Source: Lycorma delicatula (lineage: Eukaryota; Arthropoda; Insecta; Hemiptera; Fulgoridae). Taken from it: a stretch of 64,000 nucleotides of DNA. Positions 1 through 10,460 of this stretch are shown in pieces. The translations under genes and the position numbers were made by a program. The stretch lies in contig NC_134465.1 in the NCBI RefSeq assembly GCF_047948215.1, forward strand, positions 14,528,022 to 14,592,021, written 5' to 3'. Under the pieces are notes generated by a model that saw only the letters and a list, made by a program, of their open reading frames with translations, was not told where the DNA came from and ran no database searches. How positions within the stretch are numbered: position 1 is the stretch's first letter; every line of letters starts with the position of its first letter.

Positions 1-140
1 GGAAAGGAAATTAATGAGCTACGGGAGAACAGAAAACTAATATTCAGACCAGTTAACAAAGAAACGCTAATTTTAACCCTTTTTAACTGCTAGTCTAATA
101 TTAACAAAAAATCGTATAAAATTCACTTGCAAATCCCTTT

Positions 141-836
141 TGTAGCCTATCTTAACGGTTTATGAATGCAGTCTATCGCGTTATTTTATTTCATTTATAC
201 ACTTGTAGTTTTACTGTAACTCACCGATAGTACTTTCTCGGTTATTAAATTACTCGTGGCGTCACCTTAATCGTATCGAACCGGATACTCTTCTCGCTGG
301 ATCGACTTCTCGCATACTCGTCTCGTAGTCATACATCTTGACCCTCCACGCTGGACCGTCGTCGTACGTCTCGTTAGACCGGTTCGCAGATCTCTCTACC
401 GAATTCTTACAGCTCCACCACAACTCGCAGCCTCCCTTCGCTGAACTCGCAGAACTGCCCTTGCGGAACTGACCTCGTAACTGACGTAACGCCTCGCAGA
501 CTGGTTCGCGGATTTCCGCCGAACTGAACTCTAGATGGTCTTACCGGGCTATTTATATCGCTAGCCTATTTACCTGTAGGATCGGACCCGAGTCGAAGAG
601 TGAGAAGAGTCGATCGAGGTTTTGTTCCCGTAAATTCCAAGCCTGGTCTCTTCTCACCGTACAACAGGTGTTAAGGGGTAGTATAATAAAATACGATTGT
701 GAAACGGACTTATGCTTTACAAAAAGTGTTCTCCTTGTTCTTTTCTGGATTCTACAATTATTATATAATTTTTTACTTTTATAATAATTACTAGCAGTCC
801 GTTATTCAGGCCCGCTGTACCGGTCTTGTTACAACA
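141..836 (-). mobile_element. Possible solo LTR (unassigned family)
   Basis: This stretch is richer in G+C than its surroundings and carries no long reading frame. Read on the minus strand it begins with TGTTGTAACAAGACC at 836. It has a TATA-like box GATATAAATAG at 559-549 followed by a GC-richer segment, then AATAAA-like signals near 185-200, and it could end in CA at 141. That order (U3 with TATA, R, poly(A) signal, TG...CA ends) is what an LTR looks like. The flanks are T-rich, so a 4-5 bp target duplication cannot be established, and no gag-pol, primer-binding site or second LTR is visible. It could also be a gene promoter or another repeat. Confidence 0.28.
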
Positions 837-1986
837 TTTTTTTTTTCAAATGAAGAAGGAAGGGATTTTATGAAAACCAAAGGTACAGTATTTACGATGA
901 TAATTTACCGACTTAATAGCGCTTTCAGTATTTTAATAATCGTAAGTCGCTGTACTTATGTTGGACGCTATAAATCTTACGGTTGCGAGGGAAGACACAA
1001 GTTACTCTAGAAAAGATAAAGCCGTTCTCGGAAATAACAAATATTAGGAAAATTGAGTAACGAAGTGGTTTTTTTATCTTCTTTATTGGGCCGGATATAC
1101 TATTGTATATCGGTGTACCTAACTTAAATCTAGAGGATATTCAACTTTAAAAGTGACATCTTTACTCTATTCGCAACAAGTACTAGCCTTATAATGAATT
1201 AACTTCATTATTCTCGGTAAAGTTAATTCGGTTAAAACGCCTCTTGTGCCTAAGGTGATCGGTATAAATAACAGTCGTAAAAGTAGCTGTGAAAATTAGT
1301 ATGAAATAAATTAGTTTGTCTCTTTTTTGAAAAATAATCTATTCTATTTAATAGAATTAAAAACTTAAAGAATCGCATCCTAACAGCAGAATACGTTAAA
1401 ACGATTGAAAAATCGATATTTAATTTTACCTGAATTACTTTCGCAGGGATTTCTGCTTTTTCAGAATATATTTAAAGAAAAATTAATTAATTAAAAATAT
1501 AATTGCAGAATTAGATATTTACTAATCTCAACCGCTGAAATAAAATGAACTATTTTGATGTAATTACAATCCTAATAAATTACTAATTTAAATAAATCTT
1601 TAAATACAGATTTTAAATTATTTAAATTAAATTTATTATTTCCTAAGCCGGTTTTTTTATACAAATTTTACTTCGTTAATTGTATTTTAATTTTTTCTTT
1701 CTTGAAGTTTAAGGGACTTAAAATTCTAATTTATCGACATCGTTTTATAAAATCGGCTATTAGAAGACTATGTTTATTTACCTAATATGATTAGCGTAAT
1801 TAAATATTTGTTTACGTATGTTTTTGTGAAGTAAATGTTATCGAGAGCATTTTATAAATCTTTAATTTATAAACACCACCAAAAATTCATTCTGATGAAG
1901 AAAGAACAAATCTCTGCAAAATTATTTGTTAACGAAGATCACAAAAAAACAGAGGCACATAATTTTTTTAAAATTAAATTTAATTA

Positions 1987-1997
<11 letters not shown>

Positions 1998-2037
<40 letters not shown>
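1998..2037. repeat. (TA)n microsatellite
   Basis: About 20 uninterrupted TA units are visible directly in the sequence. Confidence 0.95.
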
Positions 2038-2039
<2 letters not shown>

Positions 2040-3015
2040 GTATACATATTTTACATGTTTTGTGCTTGACGATTTGCAAAAATGCAATTAAAAAACAAAA
2101 ATCTATAAAAAATACATTTCCTGTCGAAACAAACCCTTATTTAAAATTTTGACATTTTTTTTAAGTAATGTATTATTTTTTTTTTAACGGACTAGTACAA
2201 ATAGGTATGAACTTGCAGATAATGAAATGTTATTTACAATGTAAATATTACAAATCTGTTACATTATTTGCGCTCTTTAATTGTTACAGTTTTATTATTT
2301 TACGTTGAATATAAATTTGTGGTTTTAAAATTAAATCTTTTAATTTCGTTTTTTTCGTCATGAGGTATGGAGTAATTTTGATCATTTTTTTATTGACTTT
2401 TTATAAATTTTTCAAATTTGAATACAATACTTATTGTAGCGCGTAATTTAATCCTCTCATTTTCATACATTTCTCTATAACGAACGAGTTTTTTATTTTT
2501 AATTAAAATTACTTGGAACATTACGAATGTAAAATCTATATAAATGGAAAGCATACAAAACCGCTAACGTTCCTTATTTGAACAGCCGGCAGTAATATCG
2601 CTTATATTTCCAGGAATTTATATATAGCTTGAACTATTACTTTAAGGATAAACCTTCAAGATTACTATTTAAATTTATTTTTTAATTATTCGATCTCGCA
2701 AACCAAAATGTCTTCTTTTTCAATACGACCCTGTATGTATTTATTATTTGTTTCAAGCCTAGATTTTTGGCAAACGGATCGATTTTGAAAATGGTTTAAA
2801 AATTTTGTTTAAAATAAATTTATTTAATGTCATGTTATCACAATTTAATTTTTTTTTTCGAAAAGTAAATTACATAAAGATGATTTGATCTCATAAATGC
2901 TTATCTTTAGGTGGTTATAGTGTAGTAATGAGAGTATATTATTCAAAATATTTTCAATTAAACGTTTAAGCAAATTAACTGTAAAACTTTAGTTGGTGAA
3001 AGTGAAAAAAAAAAA

Positions 3016-3038
3016 AATATATATATATATATATATAA
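3016..3038. repeat. (AT)n microsatellite preceded by A-tract
   Basis: A run of A residues passes into about 11 AT dinucleotides. It is simple-sequence DNA with no other feature attached. Confidence 0.85.
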
Positions 3039-3300
3039 TTTATACATACTCCGGCATCCCACATTGAATTAGCTTGAATTGGGTATTATTTTCTCTTTTT
3101 ATTCCTTTTTCTTATTTTTATAACGACATAAGTTTTTGTAGTAACAAATTTTTTTATATTTTTAATACGAGCAGTGTTTTTTCTTTGTCTATCAATGTTT
3201 TAAAATAAAATAAATAAATAGACTTATAAACGTAAGATTTTTTTTTGATTTTCAAAAAAAAAAATTTCAGTTCAACTTAAGTTTAAATAAATTATATTTA

Positions 3301-3545
3301 ATTACAGTATTTATTATTTTTTCTAATTTTAAAAAGTGAAAATGTAAAAACAATTTAATAGATTATTTTTGAATAAATTATAGATAATTACATTATTTAT
3401 TACTTTTTCTAATTTTAAAAAATCAAAATTTAAAAACAATTTAAAAGATTATTTTTGAATAAATTATAGATAATTACAGTATTTATTATTTTTTCTAATT
3501 TACAAAATCAAAATTTAAAAGCAATTTAAAAGATTATTATATTTC
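3301..3545. repeat. 86-bp imperfect tandem repeat, about 2.8 copies
   Basis: Units start at 3301, 3387 and 3473, each with ATTACA(G/T)TATTTATTA followed by TTTCTAATTT and, later, GATTATTTTTGAATAAATTA. The spacing is 86 bp in both intervals and copies differ at only a few bases. The third copy decays after about 3540. It is a small minisatellite in AT-rich DNA. Confidence 0.85.
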
Positions 3546-4129
3546 ACTTTCTAAGAATTTTTCAAATTTTATTTTATTTTATTAATAATAGATTTTTCTT
3601 TAATGATACTTTTTGAAATTTTTTCAAAAATTTCTCTATGGAATGTTTTCATGATTCAATTTAAACAAATTTTTTTATCGAATACCATCGCGTAATATTT
3701 TACCGTCAGTCTGTACATTATTTTCCTGTTTAGTTCCTGTATATTTCTGTTTAGTTGAAGCTATGTGTATAGCACGTTGTTTCATGACAGTGCGGGCAAC
3801 GTTCACTAATTTTTTGCTTTATATTATCTACCTCTGTGTTTATTACGATTGCGATTCATACAAGGCGCTTGAAGTATAATAAGCAGAGGTAAAATTTCTT
3901 TCTCTTAGAGGAATAAATGCATTACAGGTGGCGCAATCAAACTTCATGCTTGCTGCCACGGCAGTGACAACCGCAATTTGAATCGTTCTACTATCCTTTT
4001 AGCATAAAGTTTGCTTCGTTGCCGAACAGCCAGAACACAATTTTTTAAATTTTGACCCCTTCAATTTATAGCTAATATTTTGAACATTATTACATCTTTA
4101 AATTTAATCTAATTTAGTTATATATATAC
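3546..4129. other. No gene recognised
   Basis: The segment is slightly less AT-rich than its left flank near 3700-4000. I find no reading frame or terminal repeats that support a gene or element. Confidence 0.5.
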
Positions 4130-4385
4130 TAGCCGGTTGGGGCTCCACCCCTTGGACCTCCGGGGCCCAGGCAAACCCTGGAATTGATCCAGGGGCCTAT
4201 CCCAGGGTCGCAAAGCTTGCTTCGTTCGCCATTCCCGTTTAAGCCATAGGCCGAGACTAAGGCCTCGGTCTACGGCTTAAAAGCCTCCGTGGGATAACGC
4301 AATTGTATCCGGAAAATTTGAAAGCGGTCGTTGGTTCAAAAAAACAGACAGACAAATTTTACGCTTTATATATAAGGTAATATTG
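4130..4385. mobile_element. Short GC-rich structured non-autonomous element (candidate)
   Basis: About 240 bp of GC-rich DNA stands abruptly in AT-rich flanks. It starts near TATATATACTAGCCGG (4120-4136) and ends in an AT-rich segment CTTTATATATAAGG near 4380. It contains stem-forming sequences: GGGGCTCCACCCC near 4140 and a 15-bp arm hairpin at about 4240-4278 (AAGCCATAGGCCGAG against CTCGGTCTACGGCTT, two mismatches). There is no coding frame. The compact structured layout suggests a non-autonomous element, possibly Helitron-like or a structured SINE, but I cannot establish termini or a target duplication. Confidence 0.4.
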
Positions 4386-5216
4386 TTTTAATTGATTTTA
4401 TAATACAGTTAATTAAAATTTAAGTAATAAGTTATTTAACCTTACGTATCTTCTGTGTAATGTACCAGAGTATTCCAGTAGGTTAGTCTTTATAAAAATG
4501 ACGAAGAAAAAAGATGACAAAACCTAATAAGAAGGAAGAAGAAGCTGTTCGGTTAGGTTATGTAATTCCTATGAAATAAAAGCAGTTATACTCCGATAAC
4601 GGTATTACTTCCATTTAATTTACCTGTCATCCTGTTGTTAGTATTGTTATTATTAAGCTCTTACTTATACTATCTCGTTGATTCATTCATTTTTTATTTA
4701 ATTCTTTTAATCATATAGAAATCAACGTGAAAAATTAAATATTTTATTTGACTGTTATAATAGTTTTTAATTTTGTATTAAATAAATGGTATTTTCATAT
4801 TAATTATAATTAAACTTGACGATCTTACTAAATTAATTTGGTAAATATCCTTCGACTAATACGTATTCTTTATCTAATAAAAGAAATCGTCTGAATTTGA
4901 ACCGTCGTAATTATTTTAGTGTTAGAAAATATCGAGCAGCAACAAGCTTTTCTACGTTAATTTTATAACGACATGCCGTTAGCTTTATCTTGGAGATTCG
5001 CTATACCGCGTCCGCATTTGTCGAATTGCTGTATATTGCGGCTAAGCGTTTAGCATTTGAACGCAGTAGATTTGTAATTAGATTTTTGGCCGACTACTTA
5101 TTATTTAACTTTAACTCTACTTCGATACAATATTCTCGACCGACAGTCTGTTGTCAAATTGTAATTAACAGAACATCCTCGGGCCGACGATCCGTGCATA
5201 TAACGTGTAATAAATG
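4386..5216. other. No gene recognised
   Basis: AT-rich DNA with no element ends or credible coding frame. An 84-codon frame at 4990-5244 runs into the following SINE and is treated as chance. Confidence 0.5.
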
Positions 5217-5225
5217 TACGTACAT
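5217..5225. repeat. SINE target-site duplication, left
   Basis: TACGTACAT, repeated exactly at 5514-5522 on the other side of the SINE. Confidence 0.8.
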
Positions 5226-5513
5226 ACCCACCGGGTTGGTCTAGTGGTGCACGCGTCTTCCCAAATCAGCTGATTTGAAAGTCGAGAGTTCCAGCGTTCA
5301 AGTCCTAGTAAAGCCAGTTATTTTTACACGGACTTGAATACTAGATCGTGGATACCGGTGTTCTTTGGCGGTTGGGTTTCAATTAACCACACATCTCATG
5401 AACGGTCGAACTGAGAATGTACAAGACTACACTTCATTCACACTCATACATATCATCCTCTGAAGTATTATCTAAACGGTAGTTACCGGAGGCAAAACAG
5501 GGGGGAAAAAGTA
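5226..5513 (+). mobile_element. tRNA-derived SINE, full-length copy (family 1)
   Basis: The head carries an A-box-like segment (GGTTGGTCTAGTGGTGCACG) and a B-box-like GTTCAAGTCC, the split polymerase III promoter expected of a tRNA-derived SINE. The body continues to a tail ending near CCGGAGGCAAAACAGG and an A-rich stretch. A 9-bp direct repeat TACGTACAT flanks it at 5217-5225 and 5514-5522, which is a target-site duplication. Related copies lie on the minus strand at about 8790-9010 and, as a head only, at 55732-55794. Mobilisation would depend on a LINE reverse transcriptase in trans; which LINE is not shown by the sequence. Confidence 0.85.
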
Positions 5514-5522
5514 TACGTACAT
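5514..5522. repeat. SINE target-site duplication, right
   Basis: TACGTACAT, the second copy of the repeat at 5217-5225. Confidence 0.8.
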
Positions 5523-6509
5523 GATGGGATGAAGCCTTGGAAAAATTAGCTCCAAATAGGTGCTAAAGCTGCGCCAGGTATTTTGATCGTCGTGCGAGTA
5601 AAACGATAAAAAGCTACGTCCTCTCATTCTCTTATACCTCCAGTTAACCTCCGTGTTTCAGATACCTCTCATTTTTTTACGTTTTATAATTCTTTTTTAG
5701 TCTTCTTTTACACCGATCCTTCTAGCGTTGCTTTAATCGAACCTTCTTCTCTTATACGTCCTAGCCGGTTGGCTTTCCTATCGCGGATAGTTCTGATGTA
5801 GTTTTATTCTCATCTACTATTTTCATTTTTTAATCCTGTCTGCGCAGTTATTTTTCTCCAGTAGAAAAATCCGCAGTTATATATTTTATATATTTAAAAA
5901 AAATATATATATATTAAATGTTTTAAGCTTTCCCGTTTTTTATTTTTTGTTAGTTTCCGTGTTTTACATCTGTTGAGAAGCATAATCCGATAATTATTAC
6001 CTTCATAAGAATTTTCTTCAGCCGCGTTACGTAACAAATGTTTCTTTCAATCGAACGATTCCTTAGCCGTTGCTAATCGGGTTTTTATCTCCTTTTTTAC
6101 CTTCGTATTTCTCTAATAATATGCGCTTTAACTACTTCAATCCTTCCTTCTTTTGAATAGAAAAATCGTCATCGTTAGCTTTGTTTTGTTAGTGTCCATT
6201 TTCATATTTTGTATTCTGTTCTTTATAGTCTTTTAAATTTTAATCGTCGATTAGGTATTTTATATATCTATTTGCTTCATTTCCTACAAATATTATCATC
6301 TACGAGCTTAAAATAATGAAAAACGTTCATATAAACATAAGTCTGGAAACGATTTGTTTTCAAATTACAGTCTACCACAAGTTTCACGTAGATTTTCACT
6401 CTCACGATGTAATAATCAGAAAATTTTGGTTTTTATAACCAATCTTGTATGAAAAATTGAAAAAAATGTTTAATTTTTTAACAAGGATTCGAGTAATTTT
6501 CGTCGACAA
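5523..6509. other. No gene recognised
   Basis: T-rich, low-complexity DNA with no credible frame. The first 100 bp has average composition but I cannot assign it. Confidence 0.5.
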
Positions 6510-7150
6510 CATAATCGATTTGTAACGACGGACGAGAAGACCCGAGGGAGTCTGAAGAAAATTTCGGAAGAGTCTGGAAGTCTTTTCTGCGTAACGCCGA
6601 AAAAAGAAATCTATTAGGAAGGTCGGCCACGAACTAGCGGTGCCGGTGATGACGGTGTAGAATGTTTTAAGGAAACGCTTACGTACCCTCCCGTACCGTT
6701 TAAAGCCGTTACAGGCTTTGAAGCTTACGGACTCGCCGTGCGTGCCGTTAGCGATCGAAATACTGCGGCATGAGATAACGAGTTTCTAGATCGTATTGGT
6801 GTCGATAAATCTCCGCGATCTATTACTTTGCGAACGGGAGTCCCCAAAATAAAAGTCTTCTGTCCGATGCTCTGACAGAAATCGCTTATCTAGATACGCT
6901 ACATACAAGGCTGTTTCCTCGACCGAGAGATAACATTTTATTTGGAAATAAGATTGTTGGGCCTCCCTACCGATAAACTCTGTACGGGATCGGTCGAATG
7001 ACGTTTTCCCCGACCACCGGGTCGGTCAGAACGAACCCTATGTAGAGCTTTTTTCCAGCGGCCTCCAAGACCGACTCATGGCCAATCGATACAAGGATTA
7101 AAAGATTATACTATTGTATTACTGTCGGCTAGATCGGCCGATCTAAGGGT
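6510..7150 (+). pseudogene. Decayed Tc1/mariner-superfamily transposase (helix-turn-helix part best preserved)
   Basis: A plus-strand frame near 6603-6725 reads KKSIRKVGHELAVPVMTV, then a stop in place of a Trp codon, then NVLRKRLRTLPYRLKPLQAL. This pattern, a second helix-turn-helix ending in a VLRKRL...PY.L...QAL motif, is typical of a large insect family of Tc1/mariner-related transposases. A remnant like EFLDRIVF follows near 6782 in another frame, where the first catalytic Asp of the DDE/D core would lie, but the SDE motif is gone. Downstream to about 7150 the reading is heavily shifted. No terminal repeats were found. It is an old inactive copy. Confidence 0.62.
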
Positions 7151-7535
7151 CGATTCCCAGGAAGGATATGGCGATTAATTTATTATATCTTTCCTTTATA
7201 GTTTTATCCGTTTAATTTTTATCGTTAAAATACGTACTAAACTGTGACCTGATATAATTATAACACAAATAAATGTAAGGAGGTGTTAACAAAAAAAAAT
7301 AAAAAAATATCATTTAATAAACATTCGATCGATATCGTATGGACTGCGACATCATACTGTACTCCTATATAGGTAATTTGTAGTATTTGGTTAGCTGGCA
7401 TCTCTCCCGCCACCACCCCATTCGGTCGCCCTAGAGTATAGACCAAATGTTCCGTGCCAAATAACGGCTACTGTGCCTAAAAAACAGATTTGCGACCTTG
7501 TTATTCCTAATGCTCCTAGTGAGCTCCTATCTTGC

Positions 7536-7592
7536 GTGAGCGGTTAAGCTGGGTGCTGTACAGCACCCGCTTTATGTGTCCCTACCGCTCAC
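7536..7592 (-). promoter_or_regulatory. Conserved nested stem-loop in LINE 3' region (copy 1)
   Basis: The outer arms are ACCGCTCAC at 7584-7592 and GTGAGCGGT at 7536-7544, nine perfect pairs separated by 39 nt. Inside lies the perfect 18-nt palindrome GGGTGCTGTACAGCACCC at 7551-7568. Equivalent structures sit at the same place in the two other copies, with paired substitutions. In the RNA this could be a reverse-transcriptase recognition or 3'-end structure; that role is inferred from R1- and R2-type elements. Confidence 0.6.
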
Positions 7593-7833
7593 TTGTCACA
7601 TTAAAACTAGATCGGGGAGGCGCACCCCTTGTTACAATTTAAAACTAAAAAAGTTATAAGTTAAAAAGACGGCAATTTAAGCCGCCACGCCTCGGTCGCT
7701 GTTTGTCAGCTAGTGCCTGTCCACCATTTAAAGCGCTTGGAGATTATTACTGGCTGATGGTAGCCATTATTTCAAGGAACACTTCCCACAGACACGCTAC
7801 AGGAATCAATAAATCCCATTTAAATTAAACAAT

Positions 7834-8271
7834 CTAACGATGACGGTTGAACATCGCAACCTCATCGAGGAACTCCCACACGGTCCGACAATGCGGCTCA
7901 CGCCACATCGACTCGCCGTTTATGTACGGCCAGTTTTCCCCCTGACCTCTAAGTTCCGGGTGGCCCGGTCTCTGGCCCCCCCCCCCAAGAGCAGGGTAGT
8001 CGAACATTAGATGTTCGTTCGACTGGACCTCCCCGCAGACACATAACTCATCAGCCGCTAGGCGAAACCTGAACAGATATTGCATGAAATTCACATTGTT
8101 GATGAGCACTTGGGCACCCGCCGCCCTTAAAAATGAACTCGAGGCATACCATCCCCCCAGATCCTGTATAAATCTATACAGAGATCTTCCCTTAGTCGTG
8201 GTGTGCCATTCATGCTGCCATGCCTCCATCGCGAGGCTCCAAAGCCTCTTCCGCAGGCGGGAAATGGGCAA
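7834..8271 (-). pseudogene. LINE ORF2 C-terminal fragment with zinc motif
   Basis: This open stretch of 145 codons encodes the C-terminus of a LINE polyprotein beyond the RT core. It starts with a WQHEW...GRSLYRFI segment and leads to a cysteine-histidine motif CVCGEVQSNEHLMFD, where the last Cys of the C-x2-C...H...C pattern has become Tyr (DYPAL). The motif also occurs at 14602-14700 and, complete with its final Cys, at 27150-27230. The same layout (Trp-rich segment, R..I..L, then CxCGEV..EH..F.CP) is seen in the C-terminus of the SART-like element at 40458-41183. This places the family among R1/I/LOA-type LINEs without deciding which. A run of Cs near 7978 has probably shifted the frame. 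Confidence 0.7.
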
Positions 8272-8335
8272 CTGTTCGAAATTTAGACCCGGTCCATTGA
8301 ATATTTATTCTTCATCTTGTTACCGGTTCTTATAG

Positions 8336-8779
8336 AAAAATCATTCGATTCCTTTTTTGAAAATTTTCAGTAATATGAAAATCAGACGGTCATCCCCTCC
8401 TATAAATTTGGTTTACGACAGGTGGTATCCGCGCTACCTCTTATGTATCTTGCGATACATTTTTATCTTATTAAAGATTATATAAGGGGCGTGTTTTAGT
8501 ATCTCAGTAGGATATAAGAGTTCTTCAGTCGGGTTGTTTTTTTTTTAAGTTTAAAATTCTTCTGTATAAATTAACGTTAGTTTTATTTATTTAGTGTAAT
8601 TTTACTTACTATTTCACCGCAGTCGACTTCTTATGATGTAATGGAAATAATTATACCTGCGGTATGTAAATTTTCATACGAAGAAACCGCCATCGATCGT
8701 TAGAATACGCCGATTTTATAGCATTCTGTATATTTATTTTTTATTTAATAGCCGACATCTCGTATAAGTTTACTTTCTT
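8336..8779. other. No gene recognised
   Basis: Mixed-composition DNA without a credible frame or repeat ends. Confidence 0.5.
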
Positions 8780-8784
8780 TCTTT

Positions 8785-9040
8785 TTGTGTTTAGCCTCCG
8801 GAATCACCGGCAGATATTACTTCAAAGGATAAATGTAATAAAGTCTTGTAATACAGTCTCAGGTCGACCGTTCCTGAGCGAGTGGTTAATTGAAACCCGA
8901 CCGCCAAATAACACCGGTATCCGTGATCTAGTATTCAGATCCGTGTAAAAGTTAACCGCTTTTACTAGGATTTGAACCTTAGGACTCTCGACTTCGAAAT
9001 CGGCAGATTTATGATGACGTAAAAGTTTTTTTTTGTAGCG
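8785..9040 (-). mobile_element. tRNA-derived SINE (family 1), head altered
   Basis: Read on the minus strand this matches the SINE at 5226-5513 over its body: GAAGTCGAGAG, GGTTCAAATCCTAGTAAA (B-box region), TACTAGATCACGGATACCGG, GTTTCAATTAACCAC, and the tail CCGGAGGCTAAACAC followed by an AAAAAGAAAGAAAG tail near 8790. The first 40 bases differ: instead of the GGTTGGTCTAGTGG head there is ACGTCATCATAAATCTG, directly joined to the second SINE head at 9045-9126. Confidence 0.75.
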
Positions 9041-9044
9041 TGTG

Positions 9045-9126
9045 AAAATGCCATGCCTGACCGGGATTCGAACCCGGGACCTCAGGATGAAAGGCCGAGA
9101 CGCTACCACTTGCGCCACGGAGGCCG
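9045..9126 (-). mobile_element. tRNA-like SINE head (family 2)
   Basis: On the minus strand this reads GCCTCCGTGGCGCAAGTGG (A-box region), CGGCCTTTCATCC (anticodon-arm region) and CCGGGTTCGAATCCCGG, a perfect T-arm stem and B box at 9061-9077. The acceptor stem pairs only partly (GCCTCCG against TCAGGCA) and the anticodon stem has mismatches, so it is not a good functional tRNA. It runs straight into a SINE-like sequence, TGGCATTTTCACACGC, and then into the family 1 SINE. It is most likely a tRNA-derived SINE. Confidence 0.7.
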
Positions 9127-9824
9127 GCCAATGACGTTAAGGTTTACTACATTCTTATAAGTATTTAACAAGTTTTCGGTGTTTTCTATAAATTTAATTT
9201 ACTGAAATCCTGTACGGCTACTTTTTACTGATGAAATTGCGGTAGTCACTCAAAACGGAGAAGATTTGACAAAAAAAAAATTGGAATTCTTTAATTCACA
9301 CAAGCGGGAGTGGAACAAAAACTAACATACGGTCACTGTTCAGGTAAAACAGAGGAATTAATATCTCGATTGCAGAATAACATCCGACGGTCGCAGTAAA
9401 AAGAGTGGTAGTGAGCAGGATAGGCCAGGCCGTTTATAGCCATTTTCTATAAAAAAAAAAAGGAATTTAGAATCGAGGAAAACTTTACGAGACGTTTGTA
9501 CGGAATATATATATCGCTTTATACATATGAGACGTTGACCCTGGGTTCCGTCGGTTCAAAAAACTCTGATGTGGTCACCGAATAACTTCCATGTACGCCT
9601 ATTAAGTTACATTTATCTTTATATATTTATATTTTTTATTACTTTTTTTCATATTATTATTATTTATTATTATATTATTATTTATTATTATTATTATAAT
9701 AAAAAATTTAAAAAAAGTTTAAAAAATGAAATAGGGTTCTCACCGACATACTTTCCCCTTGTAAGATAATATATATCGTTGAAAAGATCTCAATGAGTGC
9801 TTATTACTGCAGTTAAGAAAAAGT
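9127..9824. other. No gene; includes a (TTA)n-rich stretch
   Basis: No coding signal was seen. Positions 9640-9712 are a run of TTA/ATT units, so the reading frame across 9569-9769 (Tyr/Ile-rich) is a simple-sequence artefact. Confidence 0.6.
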
Positions 9825-9897
9825 CCAAAATCCAAAAGATTTGGATTTTGGGCTTTTAATTTTGGGATTTTGGACCAAAAGAGTCCAATTTTGGTCC
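9825..9897. repeat. Cluster of perfect palindromes
   Basis: CCAAAATCCAAA at 9825-9836 pairs perfectly with TTTGGATTTTGG at 9840-9851 across 3 nt. GGACCAAAA at 9872-9880 pairs with TTTTGGTCC at 9889-9897 across 8 nt. The segment is dominated by TTTTGG/CCAAAA motifs. Confidence 0.8.
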
Positions 9898-9979
9898 GGT
9901 CGATTGTAATCAAAAGGGGAGGTGCAGAACAAGATGTTACAATAGTCATAAATCCAAACTTTCAACGTTCTACGGCTAA

Positions 9980-10460
9980 TCGTTTTTGAATTGTGCGAGA
10001 TACATACGTATAGACGTCACGCCGAAACTCGTCAAAATTGATTCAGGGATGGTAAAAATGGATATTTCCATTGAAATTGAAAACCGATATTTTTCGCGAT
10101 TACAGAAGGATCGAAGCGTTTGAACTACGGTGGTATAGAAGGATGTTACGTATTTCGTGGGTCGATCGAGTGACAAATGACAGAGTTTTAATAAAGGTTA
10201 ATGAATCGGCTCGTCTTTGAAATAAATTAAAACGGAGAAGAGACGACCGGGTGGGTCATGTTTAAAGACTCGATGGACTATTACACGGTATACTGGTGGG
10301 GATTGTGGAAGAAAGAGTTATAGATGCAGACCTAGAAGATAGATAGTACATCGACCAAATTGAGGAAGACGTGGATCGCCAAATCTTTACAGACCGTATA
10401 AGAACGGGTGAGGCTCGCACCCTTTGGAGAACTGCTGCGAATCATTCTTAGGATTGCAGA
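9980..10460 (+). pseudogene. EN-RT LINE, ORF2 C-terminal fragment
   Basis: The plus strand reads EAFELRWYRRMLRISWVDRV, TNDRVLIKVNESARL, then after a stop and a shift RRDDRVGHV, RLDGLLHGILVGIVEERV and ARTLWRTAANHS, ending near 10451. This series (WYRRMLRISW.DR.TN..VL, then a basic GH segment, then a Trp-Arg...AA end) is the usual C-terminus of insect endonuclease-reverse transcriptase LINEs. Better preserved upstream parts of such elements lie at 36056-38262 and 18441-19480. The copy is 5'-truncated and carries stops and shifts. Confidence 0.72.

Larger units (their letters stand above)
837..3300. other. AT-rich stretch without recognisable genes
   Basis: Apart from the two TA/AT microsatellites listed separately I see only AT-rich DNA with poly-A and poly-T runs. 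A 105-codon reading frame at 1835-2152 runs through the TA microsatellite (Ile-Tyr repeats) and is not credible as a gene. Confidence 0.6.
7360..8335 (-). mobile_element. 5'-truncated LINE, 3' end (copy 1 of three)
   Basis: This is the 3' end of a non-LTR retrotransposon on the minus strand: an ORF2 C-terminus at about 7834-8335 followed by a 3' region running to about 7360. It aligns along its length with the copies at 14530-15365 (plus) and 26690-27370 (minus). Shared landmarks after the ORF are CAAGCGCTT..AATGGTGGACAGG, then GGCGTGGC, a nested hairpin at 7536-7592, and GGTGGCGGGAGA near 7405. The 5' truncation fits target-primed reverse transcription. I could not fix a poly(A) tail or target duplication. 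Confidence 0.75.

Noticed and set aside
1835..2152. 105-codon open frame
   Set aside because: It runs through a (TA)n microsatellite and encodes an Ile-Tyr repeat; simple-sequence artefact.
3301..3545. CRISPR-like array
   Set aside because: The repeat is a continuous 86-bp tandem unit without distinct spacers, in eukaryotic-type DNA.
9045..9126. Functional tRNA gene on the minus strand
   Set aside because: The T-arm is perfect but the acceptor and anticodon stems have mismatches, and it continues directly into SINE sequence.
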